Origin: Nitrospira defluvii
GTDB lineage: Bacteria; Nitrospirota; Nitrospiria; Nitrospirales; Nitrospiraceae
NCBI GenBank assembly: GCA_000196815.1
Contig: FP929003.1
Span: 3,557,501-3,621,500 of the forward strand
Length of the DNA stretch: 64,000 nt
Reading direction: 5' to 3'
Shown here piece by piece: positions 43,363-52,016 of the stretch. The first letter of the stretch is position 1. Every line of letters starts with the position of its first letter. A model generated the notes under the pieces. The model had not been told where the DNA came from. It saw only the letters and a program-made list of their open reading frames with translations, and did not search any database. Both the position numbers and the translations under genes were made by a program.

Positions 43363-44826
43363 TCACTCGACGGGCGAGGAAAGGGACGGCCGGTTCCCGG
43401 ACGCGCTCGATCCAGCCGGATGCTCGATCCATTGCGGCAGCAAAGACCCCGCCACCATCCCCGCGACCGCGGCCAGCAGCCCTACGAGCTGCGGCGGCCA
43501 GATCTGATCGGGCGTGAGGGTCAGCTCCGATCCGCACCAGGTTCCGAGCCCCACAGTGATCGCCAGCACCGCCCCTTGCGTCGTGGCACTGGGCCAGTAC
43601 AATCCGGCCAGCAACGGCACGAAGGCCGCCACCAGCGTAATCTTGTACGCACTCTCGACCATCTTGAAAATACTGGCCTCTGAATTGAGCGCAAACAGCA
43701 GGACCGTGGCCGCAAACCCGACGAGGACGATTCGCATCACCCGTAACAACCCTTGATCGCTGATCGTGGGCACCCAGCCCTTCACGATATTTTCACTGAA
43801 CGCCACCGACGGCGCGAGTAACGTGGCGGACGAGCAGCTCATGATGGCGGACAGCAGCGCGCCGAAAAAGATGATCTGCGCCGCGATCGGAGTGTGCTGC
43901 ACGATCAGGTTGGGAAGGATGAGTTGGGAATCCCGTTCCAGCAGCTGCGCCACTTGCGCCGGATCGACGAGCGTAGCGGAATAGGCGAGGAACATCGGCA
44001 CAAACGCGAAGAAGAAATACAGCGTCCCCCCCAGCACCGATCCCCGCACCGCCGTCCGTTCGTCCCGCGCCGATGTGATGCGTTGAAACACATCCTGCTG
44101 CGGAATCGATCCGAACATCATCGTGACCCAGGCACCGAGAAACGGAATCCACGCCTCCATCCGCGCCGGTGGAAAAAAATCCAGTTTCCCCGCCATGGCC
44201 GCATGCGTCACCACCCGCTCCACGCCGCCGGCTAACCCGCTGATCACCGAGCCGATATAGAGCATGCCGCCCATGATGATGGTGATCTGCACAAAATCGA
44301 GAATCGCCACCGAGAACATGCCTCCGAACGTGGTGTAGGTCAGGACAATGACCGCTCCCAGCACCATGCCGACCGACTGGCTCATCGCTCCGTCCGTGAC
44401 CACGTTGAAGACCAGTCCGAGGGCCTTGATCTGGGCCGAAACCCAACCGAGGTACGAAGCGACGATGCAGAGGGTGCAGAGGACTTCGACCGCGCGATTG
44501 TACCGGAGTCGATAAAAGTCTCCGATGGTGAGCAGGTTCAGTCGATAGAGCCGCCGGGCGAACAACAATCCGGCGAGAATCAAACAGAGGCTCGATCCGA
44601 ACGGATCGGCCACCACCGCCCGCAGGCCGTCTTTGACAAAGGTGGCGGAGATGCCGAGCACGGTCTCGGCGCCGAACCAGGTCGCAAACACTGTGGCGGT
44701 CACCACCGGCAGCGGCAGACAACGCCCCGCAACGGCAAAATCTTTGGCATTGTGCACACGGGTCGCGGCGTAGAGCCCGATCCCAACCGAACAGGCCAGA
44801 TAGAGAATCACGAAGGATAGGAGCAT
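43363..44826 (-). CDS. Sodium/solute symporter (SSS family)
   Basis: A 487-aa membrane protein with 13 or so TM helices, PutP/SSS fold. Signatures include AGRCLPLPVVTATVFATWFGAETVLG at the start of the core and ALLSAIMSCSSATLLAPSVAFSENI in the middle. The solute cannot be named from the sequence. It lies between two long copies of the inverted repeat. Confidence 0.9.
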   Translation of the reverse strand: MLLSFVILYLACSVGIGLYAATRVHNAKDFAVAGRCLPLPVVTATVFATWFGAETVLGISATFVKDGLRAVVADPFGSSLCLILAGLLFARRLYRLNLLTIGDFYRLRYNRAVEVLCTLCIVASYLGWVSAQIKALGLVFNVVTDGAMSQSVGMVLGAVIVLTYTTFGGMFSVAILDFVQITIIMGGMLYIGSVISGLAGGVERVVTHAAMAGKLDFFPPARMEAWIPFLGAWVTMMFGSIPQQDVFQRITSARDERTAVRGSVLGGTLYFFFAFVPMFLAYSATLVDPAQVAQLLERDSQLILPNLIVQHTPIAAQIIFFGALLSAIMSCSSATLLAPSVAFSENIVKGWVPTISDQGLLRVMRIVLVGFAATVLLFALNSEASIFKMVESAYKITLVAAFVPLLAGLYWPSATTQGAVLAITVGLGTWCGSELTLTPDQIWPPQLVGLLAAVAGMVAGSLLPQWIEHPAGSSASGNRPSLSSPVE

Positions 44827-45014
44827 GGAGTCATTCGCGCGTCAGTGACACCACACCCATCGGCGGGTGACGAGCGAGGGGGATTGTACCGACAGCGAAG
44901 CACCCGCGCAATGGCAGGTAGGGCAGGGCAGGCGCTCACGCGGTCGGCTACGGGCGGCCTGCGCATGCGTCATCCCCATGCACAGGCCGGTCGAGCCGAG
45001 TCGACAGAACGAAC

Positions 45015-45290
45015 CTATTCCGTCTTCGCTTTCAGTTCCTTGACCTTGCCCTTGGCCTTCTCTACGGCCGCGTTCCCCTTGCCCTTGGCGCGCTCCACTT
45101 CCGCCTGAACCTTATTGCCCTTGGCTTCTTCGACGGCGGCCTTGGCCTCCCCCTTCATTTCTTCAACCTTCGCCTTTGTGTCGCCCTTCATCTCCTCCAT
45201 CTTGGCCTTCATCTCACCGGCCCAGCCGACAGACATAAGGCCGAACAGAGCCAATGCAAGGGTCGCGACGGAAATCGACATCCTGTTCAT
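45015..45290 (-). CDS. Secreted 11-mer repeat (LEA-like) protein
   Basis: A 91-aa exported protein: signal peptide (ISVATLALALFGLMSVGWAG) and then a lysine/glutamate/alanine-rich region with five undecapeptide repeats such as KMEEMKGDTKA, KVEEMKGEAKA and AVEEAKGNKVQ. The 11-residue pattern resembles apolipoprotein- or LEA-group-3-like amphipathic helices. AAGGAGG lies 8 bases before the ATG at 45290. Role unknown; membrane- or desiccation-related protection is inferred. Confidence 0.75.
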   Translation of the reverse strand: MNRMSISVATLALALFGLMSVGWAGEMKAKMEEMKGDTKAKVEEMKGEAKAAVEEAKGNKVQAEVERAKGKGNAAVEKAKGKVKELKAKTE

Positions 45291-45460
45291 GGGAGGTCCT
45301 CCTTGTGAGAATGGTGAGTGGCGGCGGAATCCGACGCCCATCACAGCAGTGTCCGCCAATAACAACGCCGGAGCAATTCCTGAAACCGACTACGGAATCT
45401 TCCGGAACAGACCCTTCCGTCCTGAGCGACAGGACGAGACGGTAAAAAACAACCGTTTCG

Positions 45461-45488
45461 TTGACATCTCATCCCGCTATGGTACGAA
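45461..45488 (+). promoter_or_regulatory. Sigma-70-like promoter before the small secreted protein gene
   Basis: TTGACA (45461-45466) and TACGAA (45483-45488) are separated by 16 bp. The -10 box would put the transcription start at about the ATG of the gene at 45495, suggesting a leaderless or near-leaderless message. The -10 match is weak. Confidence 0.35.
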
Positions 45489-45494
45489 TAGGCC

Positions 45495-45725
45495 ATGCGA
45501 TATTCATTCTACTTCGCATGGGTGGTGGCCGTCCTTTCGATCTGCGTCCTGACGACGCTGGCCTCGTTTCCGTTGCTCGTGAGCGGCGAGCGCCCTGCCG
45601 AGCCGCGGATTGCGACAGGGGCAGAGAAGCTCCGGACGATCAAGCTCCACCGGCTGCGATGTAATCCCTTCACACCTTCGTGCCAGCTTTCCAAGCACAA
45701 GCCGCCACATAAAGTGTCGGCGTAG
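45495..45725 (+). CDS. Small membrane-anchored hypothetical protein
   Basis: A 76-aa open frame. The first 30 residues form a hydrophobic helix (FYFAWVVAVLSICVLTTLASFPLLV), followed by a basic, Cys- and His-containing tail (LHRLRCNPFTPSCQLSKHKPPHK). No clear ribosome site but a promoter-like element ends just before. The support is weak and it could be a chance frame. Confidence 0.4.
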   Translation: MRYSFYFAWVVAVLSICVLTTLASFPLLVSGERPAEPRIATGAEKLRTIKLHRLRCNPFTPSCQLSKHKPPHKVSA

Positions 45726-45746
45726 CATGTAGGAAGCTGGCTCCGT

Positions 45747-46697
45747 CTACGACAGGGGAATTCGTCCCTTGTTCGCCTCCAGCCACTGCGCAAAGGTCTG
45801 CAGCCCGGGATTCAGTGCCCGGGCGATCACCGGCTCACGCGCGCCGCAAAACATCGCATTGAAGTCACGCTTGAACTGAAACATGTTGCCCAGATCATCC
45901 GCTCCGGGGAAGCCGAACGTCCTGTACACCTCCGGCGGCACCGCGTTGTAGCGCACCTCCTGGCCCAGCGCCTTCGTCAACGCAGCGGCCATTTGCGATC
46001 CGGTGAGATGCTCCCCCGCGATCCCGACGGTCTTTCCCACATAGGCATCCCGCTTTTTCAACAATCCCAAGGCGCACTTCCCGATATCGTCCGCCGCAAT
46101 ACCGGGCAATCGCGCCTCGCCCATGGGAAGCGTGAACGCCAACGTCCCGTCCGGTCCCTTCTTCGGGCCCATCCCGAAATGAATGAGATTGTCCCAATAG
46201 AACGACGTGAGCAGAAAGGTTGTCGGCACACCGAGCTGCCTGAACACCTGATCGGCTTCACCCTTGGCATCGAAATGCGGCACCTTGTACTTACCCAGCA
46301 GCGTGGGCATGCGGTCGTCCGAGAGCGGAACCCATCGACGCGTGTCTTCGAGGGTCGACCAGATCACATGCGGAACCCCTGCCGACTTGGCGGCCCGGGC
46401 CATTGTCTCGGCTTCGGCAAATTCCTGTTCGGGAGAAAAATGCGCCCAGAAAAAGGTCACGCAAAACACCCCGGCAGCGCCCGCAAACGCCCGCTTCACA
46501 CTCTCGCCATCGTGCACGTCGGCCGCGACCACCTCGGCGCCCAGTCGCGCGAGCTCCCTGGCCTTGTCGGAATTCACATCCCTGGTCAACGCGCGTACCG
46601 TCATGCCGCTGCTCGGATCGGCCAGAATCGCCCGCACCAACCCTCCCCCCTGCATGCCCGTCGTCCCGACCACCGCAATCACCTGCTTCTGTCCCAT
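45747..46697 (-). CDS. NmrA-like NAD(P)-binding protein
   Basis: A 316-aa Rossmann-fold protein of the NmrA/atypical SDR family. It has VVGTTGMQGGGLVRAIL (GxxGxxG), RALTRDVNSDKARELARLGAEVVAAD and FSPEQEFAEAETMARAAKSAGVPHVIWSTLED. The usual catalytic Tyr/Lys pair of classical SDRs is absent as expected for NmrA. GGGAGAGGGGAG precedes the ATG. Family members sense redox through NAD(P). Confidence 0.88.
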   Translation of the reverse strand: MGQKQVIAVVGTTGMQGGGLVRAILADPSSGMTVRALTRDVNSDKARELARLGAEVVAADVHDGESVKRAFAGAAGVFCVTFFWAHFSPEQEFAEAETMARAAKSAGVPHVIWSTLEDTRRWVPLSDDRMPTLLGKYKVPHFDAKGEADQVFRQLGVPTTFLLTSFYWDNLIHFGMGPKKGPDGTLAFTLPMGEARLPGIAADDIGKCALGLLKKRDAYVGKTVGIAGEHLTGSQMAAALTKALGQEVRYNAVPPEVYRTFGFPGADDLGNMFQFKRDFNAMFCGAREPVIARALNPGLQTFAQWLEANKGRIPLS

Positions 46698-46803
46698 TTC
46701 TCCCCTCTCCCTTCCACAGCCGGTTTCCGCCGCTAAGCATCCGTTCCCTGCAGCCGGTTGTCAACCGATTCGCGCGCGGTTCGTTACGTTCGTTAAGTCC
46801 CAG

Positions 46804-47068
46804 CAGGCTGCGGAAAAACTCGATGATTGCATCATACGTCGCATTTCGCACACGGGCCGTCTCGCGTCAGAATCGCCCGCAGGATGCGCAAAAAGGCCGT
46901 CCAGCAAGGCCGCAGCGAACGAAGAGGCGAATCGTACTCATGCCGTACGGTGAGCCTCTGAGGTTCACGACGCGCTGAATAAAGCGCGTCACGTCTGTGA
47001 ACGCCGCCGAGCCGGTGAGGCGGCAGTGTCTTGCGAGAACGCCGCTGGCGGACTTTTTCCGCACCCTG
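46804..47068. repeat. Interspersed inverted repeat, copy 4 (long)
   Basis: 265 bp, near-identical to copy 3 except that the 44-bp insertion is missing. Left arm CAGGCTGCGGAAAAAC (46804-46819), inner left arm CAGGATGCGCAAAAAG (46880-46895) and right arm CTTTTTCCGCACCCTG (47053-47068). It lies between the NmrA-like gene and the 47133 gene, in the same orientation as copy 3. The rest of the 435-base gap shows only the ribosome site of the next gene. Confidence 0.85.
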
Positions 47069-47132
47069 CTAGACCTGGTCTTCGCCGCCACGGGAATGGT
47101 AGGCTAGAGTCAGCTAGCCAGGGAGGAACCTC

Positions 47133-47627
47133 ATGGTACGTCTCACGACTGATCGAATGAAATCTCCTCGGCATTGGGTCACGTCTCTCACCGTCGGTTT
47201 CTGCACCGTCCTCTTCACACTTCCCCTCCACGCCGCCGAGTCTTCCGGCCCCTGGGAATGTTCAAGCTACACGGGTGATGCGCATACGCGATGCCTGCAG
47301 GCGTTTATCGAGATCCAGCGCGACAAAATTTCGAAGCTGGAAGCAGAGGTCCATGTCCAGCAAAACGCCGTCGGCCAACTGAAAGAACAGGCTGATCGGC
47401 AAAGTGCCATGACCGCCGACCTTCAACGTCAGATGGCCGAGCAGTCCTCTTCCGTATCGACCTATAATTATGTTGCGCCCGGATTGCTCTATGGATATCC
47501 GTCTGTGGGTTTTGGCCTGTACCTCGGACGTCCATGGCTCTATGGCTCACCGTTCTACGGCCGGCCCTACGCCTGGGGACCACGGTACTATCGGCCCTAC
47601 TATGGACGCTGGCATAGACGTTGGTAG
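47133..47627 (+). CDS. Exported coiled-coil protein with Tyr/Gly-rich tail
   Basis: 164 aa. A signal sequence (WVTSLTVGFCTVLFTLPLHAAE) is followed by two cysteines, a coiled-coil (FIEIQRDKISKLEAEVHVQQNAVGQLKEQ) and a C-terminal 60 residues rich in Tyr, Pro, Gly and Arg (YGSPFYGRPYAWGPRYYRPYYGRW). GGGAGGAAC precedes the ATG; an in-frame ATG at 47157 is possible. Such tails are seen in envelope or surface proteins of several environmental bacteria. Function unknown. Confidence 0.7.
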   Translation: MVRLTTDRMKSPRHWVTSLTVGFCTVLFTLPLHAAESSGPWECSSYTGDAHTRCLQAFIEIQRDKISKLEAEVHVQQNAVGQLKEQADRQSAMTADLQRQMAEQSSSVSTYNYVAPGLLYGYPSVGFGLYLGRPWLYGSPFYGRPYAWGPRYYRPYYGRWHRRW

Positions 47628-47906
47628 TCCCGGACCATAGGCGCTCCTGTTGCTGAAACGTGATCCTCGCAGTGCCGTTCAACCTCGGGATTCCACCCCG
47701 GCAAGTCCTCACCGCGTTATCCCTTCTTGGCTGCCTCGCCCCCCTTTCCTGAAGACTGACCCGACCATCGATTCATGGCCCAGCAACGGCTCATGCAAGA
47801 CCGACCGGCTGTTTCGATCATGACATCGCGTCATACAGGTGGCACACTGAGGTGACGCCAATGCGGACTGTATGCTAAACCATACACCGGCCGAGAACCT
47901 CTTGAA

Positions 47907-49940
47907 TTGTCTTCTTGGGGACCCGTGTTTCGCTTGCACCACAGCACCGGCGTTACCTGCGCCCTCCTGCTTCTCATTTTCGGACTCCCGTCCGCCACTC
48001 ACGCGCGTCCCGATAAGCCGCAACCCAAACCGAACGCATCGCTCATCCATTCCGAACGCTCGATCCACAAGGCCCTCACCGAAGGGACCGCGGCCCAAGC
48101 CAGAGGGCTGCTTGACCAGGGCGCGAACATCGAAGCACGAGACACTCAGGGTGCGACGCCGCTGATCACGGCGGCAGGCAAGGGCAATCTGGCGCTGGTC
48201 ACTCTATTCCTCAACCGGCATGCGGAGCTTGAAGCAACGGATCGAGCCGGCAACACCGCCTTACATCAGGCGAGTTTTTATGGGCAGGTACGCTGCGTGG
48301 AGGCACTTCTGGCCTCAGGGGCACAGACCTCGGCGCGGAACGCCCTCGCGTTTACCCCGCTCCATCAGGCCGTCAGGCGATTTTGGGAACTCTCCGGTGA
48401 ATCCCGGGCAGACCGGCTGACCCGTCAAGCCAGCATGATCGACACACTCCTTCGCCACGGGGCCGATCCTGAGCTCAGAGAGGCCAGCGGCAGAACTCCG
48501 ATCACTCTGGCAACTGAAAGTAGCAATGGTTCACTCAGGCACGCATTTAACAGAGCGCCCCTGCGGGCCATACCAGCCGCCGAGATACCGACGAGGCCCC
48601 ACTCGCCCGCCGCGACGGCAAACAGTTCAGAGGCAGCTCCCGGCATGGCGGCTTCGGATCCGGGAACAGACTCACACACGGTCCAGAGTAACCCTCCGGC
48701 GCCCTCTCGAAGCGTAGACCCGCTTCCGGCCGTACCGTCGCTCAAGCCGCCGACAGACATTTCGGTGCAGGACGTCAGGCAACCGGATATCGCAGTCATC
48801 CCCGCCCCATCCACCGCAATGATGGACTCCTCCAGCGATCCCACCGCGGCGAAATCCCTCTTTCCCGCACCTGAGGGAGCTTCTGCGGCCACTTCGCCCG
48901 CTGATGCCACTTCCTGGCCGCACACAAGCCCGATACCGGCGCCGCCGATCGAGACCGCTCCCGCAAAAGATCACGAAGCCACCCCGGCAACCGCCTCGCA
49001 ACCTCTGATTGCTGAATCCCAGCCACCCGCCGACAGGGTGACACCGGTCTCCCCGCAGGTATCCGGCATGCCGCCGGCCAAGTCGCTCAGACCACTTGAA
49101 CCGGTCCCTCCTCAAACTGCGCCGCCGCCGCTGATCGCCGCCGTCGACACCCAGATGGAAACCAAGCCTGCGGTTTCACCGCCGGCGGATCCACAGCGTC
49201 GGAGCATCGCAACCATCATCGAGTCCGCCGAGGACATTCGAAAGCCGCGGCAACCACACCAGCTCACTCCCTCCACCGATTCGACGCGCCCTCAATCCGC
49301 TCCGCTTGTCGCGTCAGCCGACTCCTCCCCCGCGACAGCGAGTGCTCCGCTGGTAGGCGCGACAGGTCCCTCCACTGACCACCCACCGCTGTCGCCCCCG
49401 GCCCCCGCCACGGACAAGAAGGAGAATCCGCCGGACACGGACGGTGAACGTCCCCGGATGTTTCAGCGTCTCGGCTTCGGGCTCGGCCTCGGATGGACAC
49501 ATAATCTCGGCCCGAGACGGGTGGATTCCGTCACAGTCGTCAACCGGATCGTCCGCATCGACAACGAACGCAACGATCTGGTGCGCTTCATGCCGGAAAT
49601 GCACCTCTGGATCGACCGGTGGGACGAGCAACGTTGGAGTTGGGGACCGTTTCTCACGGTCGCGCCGGGGTCGCGGATCATCGACGCGGTGGGATTCGGC
49701 CTGATGATGGGATACCGGCCGCATCGACAGGATCAATACAGTTTCAATGTCGGTATCGGCGGCACGCTCGATCTCGATGCGCGAGTCCTGGGCGACGGAC
49801 TCATCGCAAACGAGCCGCTGCCGCCTCGGGAAACCACGGCACGCACGAAGCAGACCACCGCCGCCGGGCTCCTCCTACTTTTTTCCGTCGGATGGGACCT
49901 CGCAGCGCCCCACCACCCCACACACACAGAACGACAATGA
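47907..49940 (+). CDS. Ankyrin-repeat, proline-rich and beta-barrel-like envelope protein
   Basis: A 677-aa protein with a TTG start (or GTG at 47925). A signal-like helix (VTCALLLLIFGLPSATHA) is followed by four ankyrin repeats (GANIEARDTQGATPLITAAGKGN, HAELEATDRAGNTALHQASFYGQ and others), a long Pro/Ala/Ser linker (about residues 225-510), and a C-terminal 165-aa domain (RLGFGLGLGWTHNLGP...) whose alternating pattern fits an outer-membrane or periplasmic beta domain. The combination is unusual. It may bridge the outer membrane and periplasm. Confidence 0.75.
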   Translation: MSSWGPVFRLHHSTGVTCALLLLIFGLPSATHARPDKPQPKPNASLIHSERSIHKALTEGTAAQARGLLDQGANIEARDTQGATPLITAAGKGNLALVTLFLNRHAELEATDRAGNTALHQASFYGQVRCVEALLASGAQTSARNALAFTPLHQAVRRFWELSGESRADRLTRQASMIDTLLRHGADPELREASGRTPITLATESSNGSLRHAFNRAPLRAIPAAEIPTRPHSPAATANSSEAAPGMAASDPGTDSHTVQSNPPAPSRSVDPLPAVPSLKPPTDISVQDVRQPDIAVIPAPSTAMMDSSSDPTAAKSLFPAPEGASAATSPADATSWPHTSPIPAPPIETAPAKDHEATPATASQPLIAESQPPADRVTPVSPQVSGMPPAKSLRPLEPVPPQTAPPPLIAAVDTQMETKPAVSPPADPQRRSIATIIESAEDIRKPRQPHQLTPSTDSTRPQSAPLVASADSSPATASAPLVGATGPSTDHPPLSPPAPATDKKENPPDTDGERPRMFQRLGFGLGLGWTHNLGPRRVDSVTVVNRIVRIDNERNDLVRFMPEMHLWIDRWDEQRWSWGPFLTVAPGSRIIDAVGFGLMMGYRPHRQDQYSFNVGIGGTLDLDARVLGDGLIANEPLPPRETTARTKQTTAAGLLLLFSVGWDLAAPHHPTHTERQ

Positions 49941-50038
49941 CCTTACTTTCGAGCCAACGCGAGACCGCGAGGCCCCATCGACAATTGACGGGCCCCCTCG
50001 ATTCTGACTAAGGTAGAACTCCCAAGGAGAATCGTGCA

Positions 50039-50983
50039 ATGAGGGCACAACCCCAGTTTCCGAACGAACAGACCGACAGCGGCGAATTCAAACGACAGTC
50101 CGACGCATTTCGCCACTGGGTCACCGAGGACGGCCGTTCGGGATATCCGGCCGCAGCCGGGCGGTATCATCTCTACGTCTCCCTCGCCTGCCCCTGGGCG
50201 CATCGCACCATCATCGTCCGCGCGCTCAAAGGACTCACCGGGGTGATCGGCATGACCGTGGTCGACCCGATCCGGGACGACCAGGGATGGGCCTTTCGCA
50301 ACGGCCCGGGGCACTCCCTGGATACGACCAATGGATTTCACTTTCTCAGCGAAGCCTATCGCGCCACCGACCCCGATTACCGCGGCCGCGTGACGGTTCC
50401 GGCATTGTGGGACACGGTGACAAAACGAATCGTGACCAACTCCGACGATGACCTCATGCGGATCTTCAACAGCGAGTTCAATGACTTCACCGCCAGCTCG
50501 CTGGACCTGTACCCCGCAGCGCTCCGTCCGCAGATCGACGAGATGAACGACTTTCTGTATGAGCGGGTGAACGATGGTGTCTACCGTGCCGGCTTTGCGA
50601 CCTCCCAGCAGGTGTATGAACGAGCCGCGCGCTCGGTCTTCGTTGCGCTGGATCAACTCAATACGAGGCTTGGCGACCGGCGTTACCTCTTCGGCGCCCA
50701 ATTCGTGGAGTCGGATTGGCGGTTGTTCGTCACGCTGCTCCGGTTCGATGCCGTGTACCACGGTCATTTCAAATGCAACCTGCGACGCATCGTCGACTAC
50801 CCCCATCTGTATGGCTACCTTCGGGACCTCTACCAGGTGACGGGTATCGCGGAGACCGTGGATTTCGATCACATTAAGCGGCACTACTATGTGACCCATG
50901 ACGACATCAATCCGACCCGCATCGTCCCCATCGGACCGATGCTGGATTTGCTCAGCCCTCACGGCCGAAGCGGACTGTCCTGA
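50039..50983 (+). CDS. yqjG: Glutathionyl-hydroquinone reductase (YqjG/ECM4 family GST)
   Basis: A 314-aa GST-like enzyme that reduces glutathionyl-hydroquinones. The Cys-type catalytic motif LACPWAHRT gives Cys51. The characteristic region WVTEDGRSGYPAAAGRYHLYVSL precedes it, and FNDFTASSLDLYP and GHFKCNLRRIVDYPHLYGYLRDLYQ follow. CAAGGAG lies 8 bases before the ATG. Such enzymes need a glutathione-type thiol and so bear on the organism's thiol chemistry. Confidence 0.92.
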   Translation: MRAQPQFPNEQTDSGEFKRQSDAFRHWVTEDGRSGYPAAAGRYHLYVSLACPWAHRTIIVRALKGLTGVIGMTVVDPIRDDQGWAFRNGPGHSLDTTNGFHFLSEAYRATDPDYRGRVTVPALWDTVTKRIVTNSDDDLMRIFNSEFNDFTASSLDLYPAALRPQIDEMNDFLYERVNDGVYRAGFATSQQVYERAARSVFVALDQLNTRLGDRRYLFGAQFVESDWRLFVTLLRFDAVYHGHFKCNLRRIVDYPHLYGYLRDLYQVTGIAETVDFDHIKRHYYVTHDDINPTRIVPIGPMLDLLSPHGRSGLS

Positions 50984-51012
50984 CATAGCTTCCAATAGCC
51001 TGGACACAGGCG

Positions 51013-51031
51013 GCGTGCAGCTTCTGCACGC
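51013..51031 (+). other. Hairpin downstream of the glutathionyl-hydroquinone reductase gene
   Basis: GCGTGCAG (51013-51020) and CTGCACGC (51024-51031) form a perfect 8-bp stem with a CTT loop, 30 bp after the stop codon. There is no T run, so termination efficiency is uncertain. Repeat copy 5 follows. Confidence 0.4.
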
Positions 51032-51087
51032 GATCGGACAAGATCCATGTACGAGCAAGGCCCACAGCGAAAGCCCGCTCCAACTAG

Positions 51088-51215
51088 CAGGCTGCTCAAA
51101 AATGGTCGCCCGGCAAGGCCGCAAGGAGCGACTCGAGTGAGGCGTACCCTCGGTGGTACGTCGCAACGAGAGTTCGCGACTGAGAACGAACCCGGAGACC
51201 ATTTTCAGCAGCCGG
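51088..51215. repeat. Interspersed inverted repeat, copy 5 (variant)
   Basis: 128 bp. The left arm CAGGCTGCTCAAAAATGG (51088-51105) pairs with CCATTTTCAGCAGCCGG (51199-51215) with small gaps. The terminal arm matches the other copies but the interior differs, except for CGGCAAGGCCGCAAGGAGCGA. A small stem, GCGTACC/GGTACGT, sits in the middle. It occupies the gap before the FKBP gene, which starts 79 bp after its right end. Confidence 0.75.
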
Positions 51216-51294
51216 CCCAAGAATTTCCTTGAGCCGCACGGGCTCCCTGGCATATGGTGAGCAGAGCCATGGTGTTCATCAGAAAGGATCGTCT

Positions 51295-51972
51295 ATGCGT
51301 CATGTGACCGGTGCCGTCTCCGCAGTGGTGCTCCTCATGTCCTCGCTCAGCTGGGCGGCCGCCCCTGAACCGGCCAACGACGAGCAAAAAACGCTCTATG
51401 CTCTCGGAGCGGCCATCAGCCAATCGCTCGGCCCGTTTACCTTGAACGAATCCGAACTGGAATTCGTCAAAGCCGGTTTGGTCGATGGTGTGTTGAAACA
51501 TCCCCAAAAGGTCGATTTGCAGGTGTACGGCCCGAAGATTCAACAGATGCAGCAGGTACGCGCCACGGCGCTGGCCGAGGTCGAAAAGAAAGCCGGGGCA
51601 GGATTCCTGGCCAAGGCTGCGGCGGAGTCTGGCGCGAAGAAAACGGAATCGGGTGCGATCGTGACGACGATCAAGGAAGGCAAGGGGGCGACCCCGAAGG
51701 CCACCGATACGGTGAAAGTCCACTACCACGGGACGCTGATCGACGGAACGGTGTTCGACAGTTCGGTCAAACGCGGCGAACCGGCCACCTTCCCGCTGAA
51801 CCAGGTCATCAAATGCTGGACCGAAGCGGTACAGCTGATCAAGGTCGGGGGCAAGAGCAAACTGGTCTGCCCGTCGGGCATCGCCTACGGGGATCGTGGA
51901 TCACCCCCGGTCATCAAGCCCGGTGCCACCCTGATTTTCGAAGTGGAATTGCTGGACATCGTCAAGCAGTAG
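51295..51972 (+). CDS. FKBP-type peptidyl-prolyl isomerase (Mip/FkpA-like)
   Basis: A 225-aa exported isomerase. The signal peptide (VTGAVSAVVLLMSSLSWAAA) is followed by a helical dimerisation segment and the C-terminal FKBP domain: ATDTVKVHYHGTLIDGTVFDSS, GEPATFPLNQVIKCWTEAVQLIKVGGKSKLVCPSGIAYGDRG, IKPGATLIFEVELLDI. The active-site aromatic/acidic residues of the family are present. AAAGGA lies before the ATG at 51295. Periplasmic protein folding is the expected role. Confidence 0.92.
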   Translation: MRHVTGAVSAVVLLMSSLSWAAAPEPANDEQKTLYALGAAISQSLGPFTLNESELEFVKAGLVDGVLKHPQKVDLQVYGPKIQQMQQVRATALAEVEKKAGAGFLAKAAAESGAKKTESGAIVTTIKEGKGATPKATDTVKVHYHGTLIDGTVFDSSVKRGEPATFPLNQVIKCWTEAVQLIKVGGKSKLVCPSGIAYGDRGSPPVIKPGATLIFEVELLDIVKQ

Positions 51973-51984
51973 CCCCTTCCGAAT

Positions 51985-52016
51985 GGACTCTGCCGGGGCT
52001 CACCCCCGGAGAGTCC
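51985..52016 (+). terminator. Intrinsic terminator after the FKBP gene
   Basis: GGACTCT-CCGGGG and CCCCGG-AGAGTCC form a stem of 13 bp with one bulge and a CTCAC loop, 12 bp after the stop codon. The downstream stretch TTCGATTTCCCCTTCTTTC is T-rich. Confidence 0.6.

Noticed and set aside
46867-47091. Open frame on the minus strand across repeat copy 4, and related frames in copies 1-3
   Set aside because: The frame encodes KKSASGVLARHC in several copies because it reads the repeat itself. No ribosome site or conserved protein was evident.
47869-47884. GTATG...CATAC short inverted repeat upstream of the ankyrin gene
   Set aside because: Only 5 bp per arm, expected by chance at this frequency.
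49943-51253. Long minus-strand frame over the glutathionyl-hydroquinone reductase gene
   Set aside because: Antisense to a well-supported enzyme gene and partly covers repeat copy 5.
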